Shown: one piece after another, positions 8,791 through 16,802 of the stretch | Layout of the letters: the number at the start of each line of letters is the position of its first letter | Numbering within the stretch: the first letter of the stretch is position 1 | Assembly: GCF_000812965.1 (NCBI RefSeq) | Contig: NZ_JSYN01000017.1 | Coordinates: 112,946 to 176,945 of the forward strand | Direction of reading: 5' to 3' | Origin: Pedobacter kyungheensis | GTDB lineage: Bacteria; Bacteroidota; Bacteroidia; Sphingobacteriales; Sphingobacteriaceae | Length of the DNA stretch: 64,000 nt | Position numbers and translations under genes: made by a program | The notes under the pieces: model-generated | Database searches by the model: none | What the model was told of the DNA's origin: nothing | The model's input: the letters and a program-made list of their open reading frames with translations, nothing else

Positions 8791-9249
8791 ATGACAGATA
8801 AACCGAGTTTCGATTCTATTTTTATGAACCTGGCCACCGACTTGGCCGCCCGCTCACATTGTGTGCGTGCGCATGTAGGTGCAGTTTTAACAAAAGATAC
8901 GCGCATTATTTCTATTGGTTACAACGGGCCGCCGGCTGGCACCCACAATTGTGACGAGGAATGGCCTGAGCATGGTTGTGCCCGCGATAGTAAGGGAAGC
9001 TGTTCTTTGGCTTTACATGCCGAAGAAAATGCAATTCTTTATGCCTCAAAAAATGGGGCGAAAATTGAAGGATGCACGCTGTACACCACTTTATCTCCCT
9101 GTATTGCCTGCGCGCGGCTTATTTTATCATCAGGTATCAAATTGGTATACTATTCTAAATCTTATGCAGCTTACAAAGGCTTACCAAGTGATGAAGGTGT
9201 TGACTTTTTGAGAAAGTTTGGGGTAGAGGTGATTTTGCTGGAATCGTAG
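8791..9249 (+). CDS. dCMP deaminase (ComEB-type)
   Basis: The 152-residue protein is a zinc-dependent cytidine/deoxycytidylate deaminase that converts dCMP to dUMP for dTMP synthesis. Zinc ligands are visible in LHAEENAI (His, catalytic Glu) and SPCIACARL (two Cys). The GYNGPPAG loop and the Cys/His-rich NCDEEWPEHGC segment are typical of dCMP deaminases. The start at 8791 (MTDKPSF) is preferred over 8758, because the upstream ATG lies in the loop of the preceding terminator. No other nucleotide gene is adjacent. Confidence 0.88.
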   Translation: MTDKPSFDSIFMNLATDLAARSHCVRAHVGAVLTKDTRIISIGYNGPPAGTHNCDEEWPEHGCARDSKGSCSLALHAEENAILYASKNGAKIEGCTLYTTLSPCIACARLILSSGIKLVYYSKSYAAYKGLPSDEGVDFLRKFGVEVILLES

Positions 9250-9250
9250 C

Positions 9251-9328
9251 GGTTCATTGGTTCATTTGCCATTGGTAACTGCAAGTTGTATACTGGTTAA
9301 CCGGTTAATTGTTTAAATCGGTTAATTG
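9251..9328. repeat. GGTTAATTG-family intergenic repeat with 5' shared segment
   Basis: The 34-base unit at 9295-9328 has alternating GGTTAA words around a TTGTTTAAA core. With the preceding GGTTCATTGG...GGTAACTGCAA stretch it matches 59341-59414 over about 75 bases. The rest of 9250-9554 holds an inverted-repeat-like GATAGCTATCGG stretch (near 9358) and the toxin-antitoxin promoter. Confidence 0.65.
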
Positions 9329-9504
9329 TACCTTCTACTCAATCCATCCTCCTGGTTCGATAGCTATCGGACTTGTTCCGGGATCAAATATCGATAGGTT
9401 CATTTAAAACTGTAAACTTTAAATTGACAACTATATATTGGCAATTGGTCGTTTGTTGATTGGTTTTTAATAGATCGGAACGTAATTATATCGCTAAAAT
9501 CTAT

Positions 9505-9536
9505 CTTGACAACTTGACAAGTTTTGTTTATATTTG
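9505..9536 (+). promoter_or_regulatory. toxin-antitoxin promoter with internal palindrome
   Basis: A -33-like CTTG (9505-9508) and a perfect -7 TATATTTG (9529-9536) are 20 bp apart. The spacer carries the palindrome AACTT-GAC-AAGTT (9511-9523), and CTTGACAA is repeated directly (9505-9512, 9513-9520). The antitoxin ATG is 18 bases further on. Antitoxins of this class usually repress their own promoter, so the palindrome is a likely operator. Confidence 0.65.
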
Positions 9537-9554
9537 ATTCTAAAATAATTAGCG

Positions 9555-9791
9555 ATGAAAACAATGTCGGTTGGAGAATTTAAAGCGCACTTTTCTGAAG
9601 TATTGGAAGATGTTAAGGCAGGTATTGGTATTGCTGTAACTTATGGAAGAAAAAAGGAAGTTATTGGTTACTTTGTTCCTGATTTAGAAAAAAATAATGG
9701 TGAACGCAAGATCGGTATGCTTGATGGAAAGGCTGAAGTAATATTTAAAGACGATTTCGAAATGACTGAAGAGGAGTTTTTAGGACTATGA
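9555..9791 (+). CDS. type II antitoxin, Phd/YefM-like
   Basis: The 78-residue protein begins MKTMSVGEFKAHFSEVLEDV, the usual N-terminal DNA-binding pattern of the prevent-host-death/YefM family. The acidic C-terminus (FEMTEEEFLGL) would be the toxin-binding tail. Its last codons overlap the toxin start (ATGA), so the pair is translationally coupled. It should neutralise the PIN toxin and repress the shared promoter at 9505-9536. The assignment rests on the N-terminal pattern, the size and the partner gene. Confidence 0.85.
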   Translation: MKTMSVGEFKAHFSEVLEDVKAGIGIAVTYGRKKEVIGYFVPDLEKNNGERKIGMLDGKAEVIFKDDFEMTEEEFLGL

Positions 9792-10186
9792 TTTACTTGT
9801 TAGATACTCACATATTAATTTGGTCGTTAATGTATTCTTCTAAGCTCTCTGATAACTGCTTAGAAATTTTAAAAAATAAAAAAAACACAATATTTGTAAG
9901 TGCTATAAGTTTTTGGGAAATATCTTTAAAACATTCTTTAAATAAATTGGAAATTTTAGGATTGATGCCCGATGTCTTTCCTGAACTCGCAATTAAGGCG
10001 GGGTATGAGCTTCTGCCTTTACTGCCAAATGAGGTAGCTAATTACCATCACTTAAAAGCTACATGGCATAAAGATCCTTTTGATAGGATGTTAATATGGC
10101 AGGCGATTCAAAAAAATATCACCTTAATTACTAAAGACGAAAATATTAACAAATATCAATCAGCAGGCTTAAAGGTGGTTTGGTAA
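9788..10186 (+). CDS. type II toxin, PIN-domain ribonuclease (VapC-like)
   Basis: The 132-residue PIN protein has the acidic residues expected of the active site: Asp6 (LLDTH), Glu44 (FWEIS), Asp96/Asp99 (HKDPFDR) and Asp117 (TKDENI). PIN toxins are Mg2+-dependent ribonucleases that often cut tRNA or rRNA; the target here is unknown. It overlaps the antitoxin gene by 4 bases. The pair is more AT-rich than its neighbours and is bordered by intergenic repeats on both sides, consistent with a mobile module. It appears intact. Confidence 0.88.
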   Translation: MIYLLDTHILIWSLMYSSKLSDNCLEILKNKKNTIFVSAISFWEISLKHSLNKLEILGLMPDVFPELAIKAGYELLPLLPNEVANYHHLKATWHKDPFDRMLIWQAIQKNITLITKDENINKYQSAGLKVVW

Positions 10187-10283
10187 TTACTTTCATTGGT
10201 TAACTAGTGGTTAATTAGTGCCGAACACCTCAAATTAAATGCTCATCTCCATGCCCTTTGCTGGAAACCCTTTGCTCGCTCTA

Positions 10284-10322
10284 AAAATCTCAAATCTACC
10301 GTCTCAAATCTCATATCTAATT
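10284..10322. repeat. ATCTCAAATCTC-type short-period repeat
   Basis: Degenerate copies of an 8-10 base word (AAATCTCAAATCTACC, GTCTCAAATCTCATATCTAA) run directly up to the guaA -7 element. A second cluster of the same words is at 22446-22500. Confidence 0.55.
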
Positions 10323-10324
10323 GG

Positions 10325-10332
10325 TACCTTTG
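10325..10332 (+). promoter_or_regulatory. -7 promoter element of guaA
   Basis: TACCTTTG is a perfect -7 element and ends only 3 bases before the ATG at 10336, so the transcript is predicted to start at or next to the start codon. An upstream TTG at 10321 is in frame but covers the promoter and is rejected as a start. No clear -33 TTTG is present. Confidence 0.65.
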
Positions 10333-10335
10333 CGG

Positions 10336-11865
10336 ATGCAAGAAAAAATCATTATCGTCGATTTTGGTTCGCAGTTTACACAACTCATTGCCCGCAGGGT
10401 TCGCGAACTAAATATTTACTGTGAAATATATCCATACAACAATCTTCCTGAGATTAGCCCCGATGTAAAAGGGATCATCTTTTCAGGTAGTCCATACTCT
10501 GTTCGTCAGGAAGATGCCCCTCAAATCGATTTATCGAAATACCATTTAAAATACCCCTTACTGGCTGTTTGTTATGGTGCACAATACATTGCACAACACT
10601 CAGGTGGCGATGTACAGCCTTCTTCAACACGTGAGTACGGCCGTGCAAACCTTAACTTCGTTAACCAGGAAAACAAATTATTTAAAGGCATTAACATCGA
10701 TTCGCAGGTATGGATGAGCCATGGCGATACGATTACCAGCATTCCTGATAATTTTGAACTGATTGCCAGTACCGATAGTGTAAGGGTTGCTGCTTACCAC
10801 ATTAAAGATTCTGATACCTATGCCATTCAGTTTCACCCTGAGGTAACGCACAGTATCGACGGAAAGATTCTTTTAGAAAACTTCCTTGTAGATATTTGTG
10901 GTTGCAGCCAGGACTGGACCTCGGCAGCTTTTGTTGAAACTACTATTGCCGATATTAAAGCTACCGTAGGTAACGATAAGGTTGTTTTAGCCCTTTCGGG
11001 TGGTGTAGATAGCAGCGTTGCCGCAGTATTATTGCATAAAGCTATAGGTACAAACCTACACTGTATATTTGTGGATAATGGTTTATTGCGTAAAAACGAA
11101 TATGAAAGTGTTTTAGAACAATACAAAGATTTTGGTCTGAACATTAAAGGTGTTGATGCAAAAGATAAATTTTTAAGCCAGCTGGCTGGTGTTGAAGATC
11201 CGGAGCAAAAACGTAAAATCATCGGTCGTGTATTTATCGAAGTATTCGATGAAGAATCGCACTTAATACAAGATGTAAAATGGCTGGCTCAAGGTACTAT
11301 TTATCCTGATATCATCGAATCGGTATCGGTAAAAGGCCCGTCGGCTACAATTAAGTCGCACCACAACGTGGGTGGCTTGCCAGATTTCATGAAACTTAAA
11401 GTAGTAGAGCCACTTAAAACTTTGTTTAAAGATGAAGTAAGAAGAGTAGGTACTGCCTTAGGTTTAGAATCATTTATTTTAGGTCGTCACCCTTTCCCTG
11501 GACCAGGTTTAGGTATCCGTATCATTGGTGAAGTTACTGCCGAAAAAGTGGCTATTTTACAGGATGCCGATAAAATTTATATCGATAACCTGAAAGAAGC
11601 AGGGCTATACGATAAAGTTTGGCAGGCAGGAGCAATCTTTTTGCCGGTGAGATCGGTTGGTGTAATGGGCGATGAGCGTACTTACGAAAACGTAATTGCT
11701 TTAAGAGCGGTAGAATCGCTTGATGGTATGACTGCCGATTGGTGCCACTTACCTTATCCGGTATTGGCTAAAATTTCGAACGAGATCATCAACAAGGTGA
11801 AAGGTATTAACAGGGTGGTATATGATATCAGCTCTAAACCACCGGCAACTATTGAGTGGGAATAG
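10336..11865 (+). CDS. guaA: GMP synthase (glutamine-hydrolysing)
   Basis: The 509-residue enzyme makes GMP from XMP, ATP and glutamine in the cytosol. The N-terminal class I amidotransferase domain has the nucleophile Cys79 (AVCYGAQ) and the catalytic HPEVTHS. The ATP-pyrophosphatase domain begins with the P-loop [11 protein letters not shown] near residue 220. The C-terminal dimerisation domain ends in the conserved KPPATIEWE. The length is normal for the family. The start is set at the ATG right after the -7 element. A lipoprotein gene follows on the same strand, but no terminator is evident between them. Confidence 0.96.
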   Translation: MQEKIIIVDFGSQFTQLIARRVRELNIYCEIYPYNNLPEISPDVKGIIFSGSPYSVRQEDAPQIDLSKYHLKYPLLAVCYGAQYIAQHSGGDVQPSSTREYGRANLNFVNQENKLFKGINIDSQVWMSHGDTITSIPDNFELIASTDSVRVAAYHIKDSDTYAIQFHPEVTHSIDGKILLENFLVDICGCSQDWTSAAFVETTIADIKATVGNDKVVLALSGGVDSSVAAVLLHKAIGTNLHCIFVDNGLLRKNEYESVLEQYKDFGLNIKGVDAKDKFLSQLAGVEDPEQKRKIIGRVFIEVFDEESHLIQDVKWLAQGTIYPDIIESVSVKGPSATIKSHHNVGGLPDFMKLKVVEPLKTLFKDEVRRVGTALGLESFILGRHPFPGPGLGIRIIGEVTAEKVAILQDADKIYIDNLKEAGLYDKVWQAGAIFLPVRSVGVMGDERTYENVIALRAVESLDGMTADWCHLPYPVLAKISNEIINKVKGINRVVYDISSKPPATIEWE

Positions 11866-11977
11866 TGTTTAATTTTGAGTCCTGAGTTTATAATCGGGAG
11901 TCTTTATTTAAAAAAATAGGCTTATGCTGGCAAGGTGGAATAAACTTTGCTGGCATATTTTGTTAAAAACGATAGGT

Positions 11978-13192
11978 ATGAATTTCAAAAAGGTTTATGG
12001 ATTACTGGTTTGGTCTGTGTTGGTTTTAGCGGCATGTTCGCCTAAAATTAAAACCCCTAAACCTGAGCCGGCTAAACCTGTTGAGAAAGAAAAACCTGTT
12101 GAGAAAAAGCCGGTTAAAAAGTTTGCACAAGGTGCCAGTGTTTCTTTACTGGTTCCCTTTAAGTTAAGCGAACTGAATTTAAAAACGGCTACCAAAGCAG
12201 AGATTGAAAAATATGCCATGCCCATCGATTTTTACCAGGGCTTTAAACTGGGTTTAGATTCGGCAGCTGCTCAAGGTCTAAATTTCAAGCTCAATGTTTT
12301 TGATACGGATGATGACAATGCACATATTGCTACCGTTTTGAGAAACGAACGTTTTAAGCAAAGTAATTTAATTATAGGTCCTGTTTTTCCGGATGGCTTG
12401 AAATTTATCTCCAACTATTCGAAAGAGAACAATGCACTGGTAGTATCTCCGCTGGCGGCTTCGCAACCTGCAGATTTTAACAACCCGAACCTGATTTCTA
12501 TTGTAAACAATATCGATTTGCACGCGAAAAAGATCGGGGCCTACATTGCCAAAAACTTTAATCCAACCAATACCATTGTGGTGCTCATCAATCCGCGGAA
12601 AACAGAAGATGAGCAATTTGCAGCACCCATCAGAAGCTATTTTCAGGGCAATACCAAATTCATTGTGCAGGAGTATGCTTCGGCCTATGCTTTCGAAACT
12701 AAGATGATTAAGGGCAAACAATATGCAGTTGTGGTAACTTCATCTGATCGTGCTTTTGTGCTGCCTACTATCGAAAAACTGTACAAGCTAAAACATCTTC
12801 CGGCAGGTGGCTATAACATTTCACTATTCGGGCATCCAAACTGGGTAAAACAAAACTACCCGACTGATAAAATGCAGGATTTGAATACCATTATCAGCTC
12901 ATCTTACAAAATCGATTATAAAAACAGTGCGGTAACTACCTTTATTAAAAAATATCGTTTCCAATATGGTTTCGAACCGGGCGAATACGCCTTTAAAGGT
13001 TTTGATATTGGCTATTATTTTGGCCGCTTATTAACCACTTATGGCGAAGATTATAAAGATTATCTGGTAAAAGATCGATATAAAGGTTTACACAATAATT
13101 TTTCGTTTATCCATGATGAAAAATTAGGTTATATTAACACCAGTTTAATGTTGTTAAAGTTTAAGAACTTTGCCTTAAACATTGTTGAGTAA
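11978..13192 (+). CDS. periplasmic-binding-fold lipoprotein (LpoA/ABC substrate-binding-like)
   Basis: The 404-residue protein has a lipoprotein signal (VLVLAAC), a Pro/Lys/Glu-rich linker (about residues 27-55) and then a type 1 periplasmic binding fold (VSLLVPFKLSE, FYQGFKLGLD, LIIGPVFPD, ALVVSPLAASQPA). The fold is that of branched-chain amino acid binding proteins and LpoA-type penicillin-binding-protein activators. No transporter genes are adjacent, so a role in envelope assembly is as likely as solute binding. The start at 11978 was chosen because the signal peptide begins there; an upstream in-frame codon at 11924 adds only a non-signal extension. Confidence 0.75.
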   Translation: MNFKKVYGLLVWSVLVLAACSPKIKTPKPEPAKPVEKEKPVEKKPVKKFAQGASVSLLVPFKLSELNLKTATKAEIEKYAMPIDFYQGFKLGLDSAAAQGLNFKLNVFDTDDDNAHIATVLRNERFKQSNLIIGPVFPDGLKFISNYSKENNALVVSPLAASQPADFNNPNLISIVNNIDLHAKKIGAYIAKNFNPTNTIVVLINPRKTEDEQFAAPIRSYFQGNTKFIVQEYASAYAFETKMIKGKQYAVVVTSSDRAFVLPTIEKLYKLKHLPAGGYNISLFGHPNWVKQNYPTDKMQDLNTIISSSYKIDYKNSAVTTFIKKYRFQYGFEPGEYAFKGFDIGYYFGRLLTTYGEDYKDYLVKDRYKGLHNNFSFIHDEKLGYINTSLMLLKFKNFALNIVE

Positions 13193-13221
13193 ACGATAAA
13201 TTTCTTCCACCCCAATTATAC

Positions 13222-14385
13222 ATGAGAGTAGACCATCAGATCAGGGCTTTTGAACAGATTTTAAACAGTTACGATGGAAGTTTGCCTTTACATCGCTTTC
13301 TGCCAGCTTATTTTAAACAGCATAAGCAGATGGGGTCATCAGACAGAAGGTGGGCTACACGTCATATTTACAGTTATTTCCGCTTAGGAAAGGCTTTGCC
13401 GGCACTCAGTAATGAAGAACATTTAAGTATTGCCGATTTTTTGTGTCATGATACATTAAGCCTCATTGTAGAGAAGAACCTGCCTGATTTAGCAAATGAC
13501 ATTACTTTGCCCCTGGAAGAAAAGCTCTTGCGGATGAAGACAAAATATCCTGACTTCGATTTAACACAGGTATATCCCTTTCATGCGGCGCTTTCTGAAG
13601 AGGTAGATAAGCAACAGTTTTTTGCTTCCTTTTTTCAGCAGCCTGATTTATTTATCCGTGTTGCTGCTGATGATTCAGCTGGTATTGTAGCTAAGTTACA
13701 AAGTGAAAATATTGCTGTAAAAACCATTTCCAATACCGCTTTGGCTCTACCCAATGGTACCAAACTCGAAACTATTTTAGCAGAAGGCAGTTACCAGGTG
13801 CAAGACCTTTCATCGCAGCATACAGGTGAGTACTTTAAACCCAATAAATGGGATAAGTGGTGGGATTGTTGCGCCGCATCGGGCGGGAAGACCTTGCTCT
13901 TGCATAGCTTTGAGCCTGTAATTGAGCTTCTGGTAACCGATTTAAGAGAAAGTGTACTCCAGAACCTCGACGAACGTTTCCGTTTGGCAGGAATTAAAAA
14001 ATACCACAAAAAAGAACTCGATCTGCTGCAGAACAACGATCAGGTTTTACACCACTATCAGTTTGACGGGATAATTTTAGATGCACCATGTACCGGATCG
14101 GGCACTTGGGGGCGTACACCCGAAATGCTGACCTTTTTCGATGAACGCAAAATTAATCAGTTTGCAACGATACAGAAGGGGATAGCTCAAAACGTAGTAA
14201 AATACCTTAAACCGGGTAAACCGTTAATTTATATTACCTGTTCGGCCTTTGCAGCAGAAAATGAAGCAGTGGTTAAACACCTTACCGATACGCTACCGCT
14301 CGAACTCGAAAAAATGGAATTGATAAAGGGATATGAAAACCAGGCCGATACCATGTTTGTGGCACGGTTGATTAAGAAAAGCTAG
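13222..14385 (+). CDS. RsmB/NOP-family RNA (cytosine-5) methyltransferase
   Basis: The 387-residue protein matches the SAM-dependent rRNA m5C methyltransferase family. The SAM-binding segment WDCCAASGGKTLLL is followed by DAPCTGSGTWGR (Cys290) and ITCSAFAAENE (Cys340), the two cysteines used by these enzymes. The N-terminal helical part resembles the NusB-like region of RsmB but is short, and the PUA-like RNA-binding tail of some relatives is missing. Target base unknown. It follows the lipoprotein gene by 29 bases on the same strand, so an operon is possible. Confidence 0.87.
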   Translation: MRVDHQIRAFEQILNSYDGSLPLHRFLPAYFKQHKQMGSSDRRWATRHIYSYFRLGKALPALSNEEHLSIADFLCHDTLSLIVEKNLPDLANDITLPLEEKLLRMKTKYPDFDLTQVYPFHAALSEEVDKQQFFASFFQQPDLFIRVAADDSAGIVAKLQSENIAVKTISNTALALPNGTKLETILAEGSYQVQDLSSQHTGEYFKPNKWDKWWDCCAASGGKTLLLHSFEPVIELLVTDLRESVLQNLDERFRLAGIKKYHKKELDLLQNNDQVLHHYQFDGIILDAPCTGSGTWGRTPEMLTFFDERKINQFATIQKGIAQNVVKYLKPGKPLIYITCSAFAAENEAVVKHLTDTLPLELEKMELIKGYENQADTMFVARLIKKS

Positions 14386-14418
14386 GATTAAAAAATAAGG
14401 TTCAATTCTTCTTTCTTA

Positions 14419-14459
14419 AAAGATTGCTTTGTCGGCAGAAAAGCCTTCTCGCAATGACG
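14419..14459. repeat. partial GTCATTGCGAG-family repeat
   Basis: AGATTGCTTTGTCGG and CTCGCAATGACGA match the right half of the element at 6104-6191. It lies in the 343-base gap 14386-14728 together with the repeat at 14677-14703 and a doubtful 35-codon frame. Confidence 0.6.
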
Positions 14460-14475
14460 ATTTTGCGGTCAAACA

Positions 14476-14583
14476 CTAAGTATGTTCAAACCAGGATCTG
14501 AAATTCTTTTTGAAGTATTTTACCGCTTCGATTAAAACGGCTACTGCTCCAATAATTAAGGTATATTCTTCAAAGCTGTTCAT
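14476..14583 (-). CDS. possible 35-residue single-span membrane peptide
   Basis: Starting at the ATG at 14583, the frame encodes an acidic start (MNSFEEY), a hydrophobic helix (TLIIGAVAVLIEAV) and a basic tail (KYFKKNFRSWFEHT), the layout expected of a small inner-membrane protein. No promoter match was found and no homologue is recognised. It sits between two repeats, so chance is a real alternative. Confidence 0.3.
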   Translation of the reverse strand: MNSFEEYTLIIGAVAVLIEAVKYFKKNFRSWFEHT

Positions 14584-14676
14584 AATGTAATGAGCTTTCT
14601 GTTTAGATGAATATACGCAATTTTTGTTACAGATTGATGTAGTAATTGTAATTATAGTCATGGAAAATACATTTTA

Positions 14677-14703
14677 CGTCATGCTGAACTTGTTTCAGCA
14701 TCT
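14677..14703. repeat. GTCATGCTGAA hairpin repeat
   Basis: TGCTGAA-CTTG-TTTCAGCA forms a tight hairpin inside a CGTCATGCTGAA...CATCT element. This motif is a dispersed intergenic repeat in Bacteroidota genomes as far as I recall; only one copy is in the window. Confidence 0.55.
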
Positions 14704-14728
14704 CCCGCGCTAGTGCAAGTCCGTTTCT

Positions 14729-15310
14729 TTACAACCCCGTATTATTCCTGAATAGCTTAATCGCAATAGCCAATAGAATTACTCCAAATGCTTTCCGTAG
14801 TATATTTAACCCTGTTTTGCCAAATAGCTTCTCTAAACGGTTAGTATTCTTTAAAACGAAGTACACGAAAAGCATATTCAGTAAAATACCAACCAGAATA
14901 TTCTGCGTATGGTATTCGGTTTTTAACGAAAGTAGCGTAGTCATTGTTCCGGCACCGGCAATTAAAGGGAAGGCGAGGGGCACGATCGAAACCGTTTCGG
15001 GTGCTTCTTCTTTAAAAATGGTTAGGCCTAAAACCATTTCCATGGCAATAAAAAAGATTACAAATGAACCTGCAATAGCGAAAGATTCTACATCCAAACC
15101 AATTACTTTGAGTAACGATTCGCCCAGGAAAAGGAAAAGGATCATTAAGCCTGCGGCTACCAGCGAAGCCTTTTCCGATTCGATATGACCAGCCTTTCTG
15201 CGCAACTCGATCACTACCGGGATGGCACCCAAAATATCGATTATGGCAAACAGTACCATCGTTGTCGATAATATCTGGCTTAAGTTGAACGTCATAAAAT
15301 CAGCTTTCAT
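14729..15310 (-). CDS. MarC family integral membrane protein
   Basis: The 193-residue protein has six predicted membrane segments, with the FAIIDILGAIPVVIEL and PLAFPLIAGAGTMTTLLSL motifs of MarC/UPF0056. MarC was once linked to multiple antibiotic resistance in E. coli, but its function remains unknown. A perfect -7 (TACCTTTG on the minus strand at 15335-15328) lies about 18 bases before the ATG at 15310. A second in-frame ATG five codons downstream is an alternative start. The gene is monocistronic by appearance. Confidence 0.85.
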   Translation of the reverse strand: MKADFMTFNLSQILSTTMVLFAIIDILGAIPVVIELRRKAGHIESEKASLVAAGLMILFLFLGESLLKVIGLDVESFAIAGSFVIFFIAMEMVLGLTIFKEEAPETVSIVPLAFPLIAGAGTMTTLLSLKTEYHTQNILVGILLNMLFVYFVLKNTNRLEKLFGKTGLNILRKAFGVILLAIAIKLFRNNTGL

Positions 15311-15327
15311 AGCAGGGCAATTTTAAG

Positions 15328-15335
15328 CAAAGGTA
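15328..15335 (-). promoter_or_regulatory. -7 promoter element of the marC-like gene
   Basis: The minus strand reads TACCTTTG, a perfect -7 element, with a -33-like ATTG 21 bp upstream (15360-15357). The predicted leader is about 13-17 bases. Confidence 0.6.
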
Positions 15336-15374
15336 GCGGAATTTGTATCAATTCCTCAATAGGTACATTATTTA

Positions 15375-16706
15375 TTAGAAATAGAACTGGGTGCGTAAGG
15401 TAAGCACATTGTCTTTTCTATCAGCTGTATAACCCGAAATCTGGGTTGATTCATTTTTAATGATATCGTAATACAATACAGCTTTAAAATGTGGATTAAA
15501 ATGGTGTAAAAAACCAAAGCCAAAAGTATCAAAACGAACATCGGCTGGCGAAAGGCCTTTATCGGCCGAAATGTCCATTCCCTTAACTTTAGCATTCGGA
15601 TCGTACCAGTCGTACTTTAAAATGAGCTGGTTATCGGTACTGTTTAAGGTTTGTACAAAGGTAAAGTAAGCACCGTTAAAAGTACGGGTATAAAAAGGTA
15701 GCGCTATTGCCTTATTGTCTACAGGATAAGAGCCGGGCGTAGTTGATGTAGTTGAAGTACCGGTTTGTAAGCCTGATATTACTTCGGCCCTAAGCTCCGA
15801 TTTCCAGCTCTGGGTTTTGGTTGCCAGTTGAATGTCGGCACCATAGTACCTTCTCGGAGCCACCTTGTTTACGGTAGCTGTCGATGAATCTTTAACCATT
15901 TTCCAGACATTGTTGGTTTGCTCCATTTTGTAGCTCACCGGCAAACGATGATCTAATCCGCCTTGCAACGTGCTTATGCCACCTGCAATGGTAAAGTTTT
16001 TAAACGCGTAAGTTTTATGACTTAACCGTAAAATATAATCTTTACTGTTATCGAACTCTCCGTTACCCGCTAAGCCCTGTCCGTTATAAACACCAAAATC
16101 GAGCACCAGATTTTTGAGTTTGGCATCTTTCCAGCGTGGGTTTAAAGTAAAGGTCACCCCCAGATCACGTTCGGTTTTCATTAAAATCTGCGACATTCTG
16201 CCACGTTCCGGAGCCTCTCTAACCGATGAAGACAATTGGAGCTCATTACCAAACGGACGACCCGATAAACCCAGCGTTACGGCCAATATTTTCCATTTAT
16301 TTTCGTAATAACGTCCCCAGAAATCGCGGATGGCCACGCCTTGTTCGGTACCATCAAATTGAAGTACAAAATAAGTAGATGGTGCGCCATCTTCGGTTAA
16401 CATCATATAATCGGCCCTTAAGCGGCCTCTTCTCAACCTGAACCGGTTATTGGTAAAATCGCCAAAATTTCCACCCTGAAATTCGGCCTGTGTACCTTTC
16501 GATTGTGCCAGCTGAAACTGAGGCTGTAAATAACCGCTAAAAGACAATGAACCATATTTCTTCGAGATAATTAACAAGTGATTTACGGTTGTCGAATCCA
16601 TTACATCGTTAATTGTTCTTTGTGCATAACCTTTTGAGGAAATAAAAAGCAATAATATCGTTGCAAAAATGAAAATGTGCTTAACAGAAGCAGAATAACG
16701 GTTCAT
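15375..16706 (-). CDS. phosphate-selective porin O/P family outer-membrane porin
   Basis: The 443-residue protein has a signal peptide (ending KGYAQ) and an outer-membrane barrel pattern: FSGYLQPQFQLAQ, FRLRRGRLRADYMM and RDFWGRYY near the start, and a final strand ending in TLRTQFYF with C-terminal Phe. This matches the OprO/OprP-like family, whose substrate is often phosphate or pyrophosphate but cannot be told here. The start is the ATG at 16706; the upstream TTG at 16724 is inside the -7 promoter. The gene follows the CAT permease terminator, so it is separately transcribed. Confidence 0.85.
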   Translation of the reverse strand: MNRYSASVKHIFIFATILLLFISSKGYAQRTINDVMDSTTVNHLLIISKKYGSLSFSGYLQPQFQLAQSKGTQAEFQGGNFGDFTNNRFRLRRGRLRADYMMLTEDGAPSTYFVLQFDGTEQGVAIRDFWGRYYENKWKILAVTLGLSGRPFGNELQLSSSVREAPERGRMSQILMKTERDLGVTFTLNPRWKDAKLKNLVLDFGVYNGQGLAGNGEFDNSKDYILRLSHKTYAFKNFTIAGGISTLQGGLDHRLPVSYKMEQTNNVWKMVKDSSTATVNKVAPRRYYGADIQLATKTQSWKSELRAEVISGLQTGTSTTSTTPGSYPVDNKAIALPFYTRTFNGAYFTFVQTLNSTDNQLILKYDWYDPNAKVKGMDISADKGLSPADVRFDTFGFGFLHHFNPHFKAVLYYDIIKNESTQISGYTADRKDNVLTLRTQFYF

Positions 16707-16721
16707 GTAATGATTTTTTTG

Positions 16722-16729
16722 CAAAGGTA
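16722..16729 (-). promoter_or_regulatory. -7 promoter element of the porin gene
   Basis: The minus strand reads TACCTTTG. A TTTG at 16755-16752 could be the -33 box with a 22-bp spacer. The element fixes the start at 16706 with a leader of about 12-15 bases. Confidence 0.65.
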
Positions 16730-16752
16730 ATTTATTAACAATAATTTAACAC

Positions 16753-16782
16753 AAAAAAAGCCCCGACTTTTGATCGGGGCTT
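16753..16782 (-). terminator. intrinsic terminator after the CAT-type permease
   Basis: AAGCCCCGA and TCGGGGCTT form a perfect 9-bp stem with a 7-base loop, followed on the minus strand by seven T residues. It lies about 20 bases past the permease stop codon. Confidence 0.9.
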
Positions 16783-16802
16783 ATGGAAAATATCATTTTC
16801 GA

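Noticed and set aside
9340..9380. Possible tRNA arm (GGTTCGATAG) near 9355
   Set aside because: No cloverleaf, acceptor stem or anticodon arm can be built around it; it belongs to a palindromic repeat.
10239..10424. 61-codon frame overlapping the start of guaA
   Set aside because: It reads guaA in another frame and begins in the repeat cluster.
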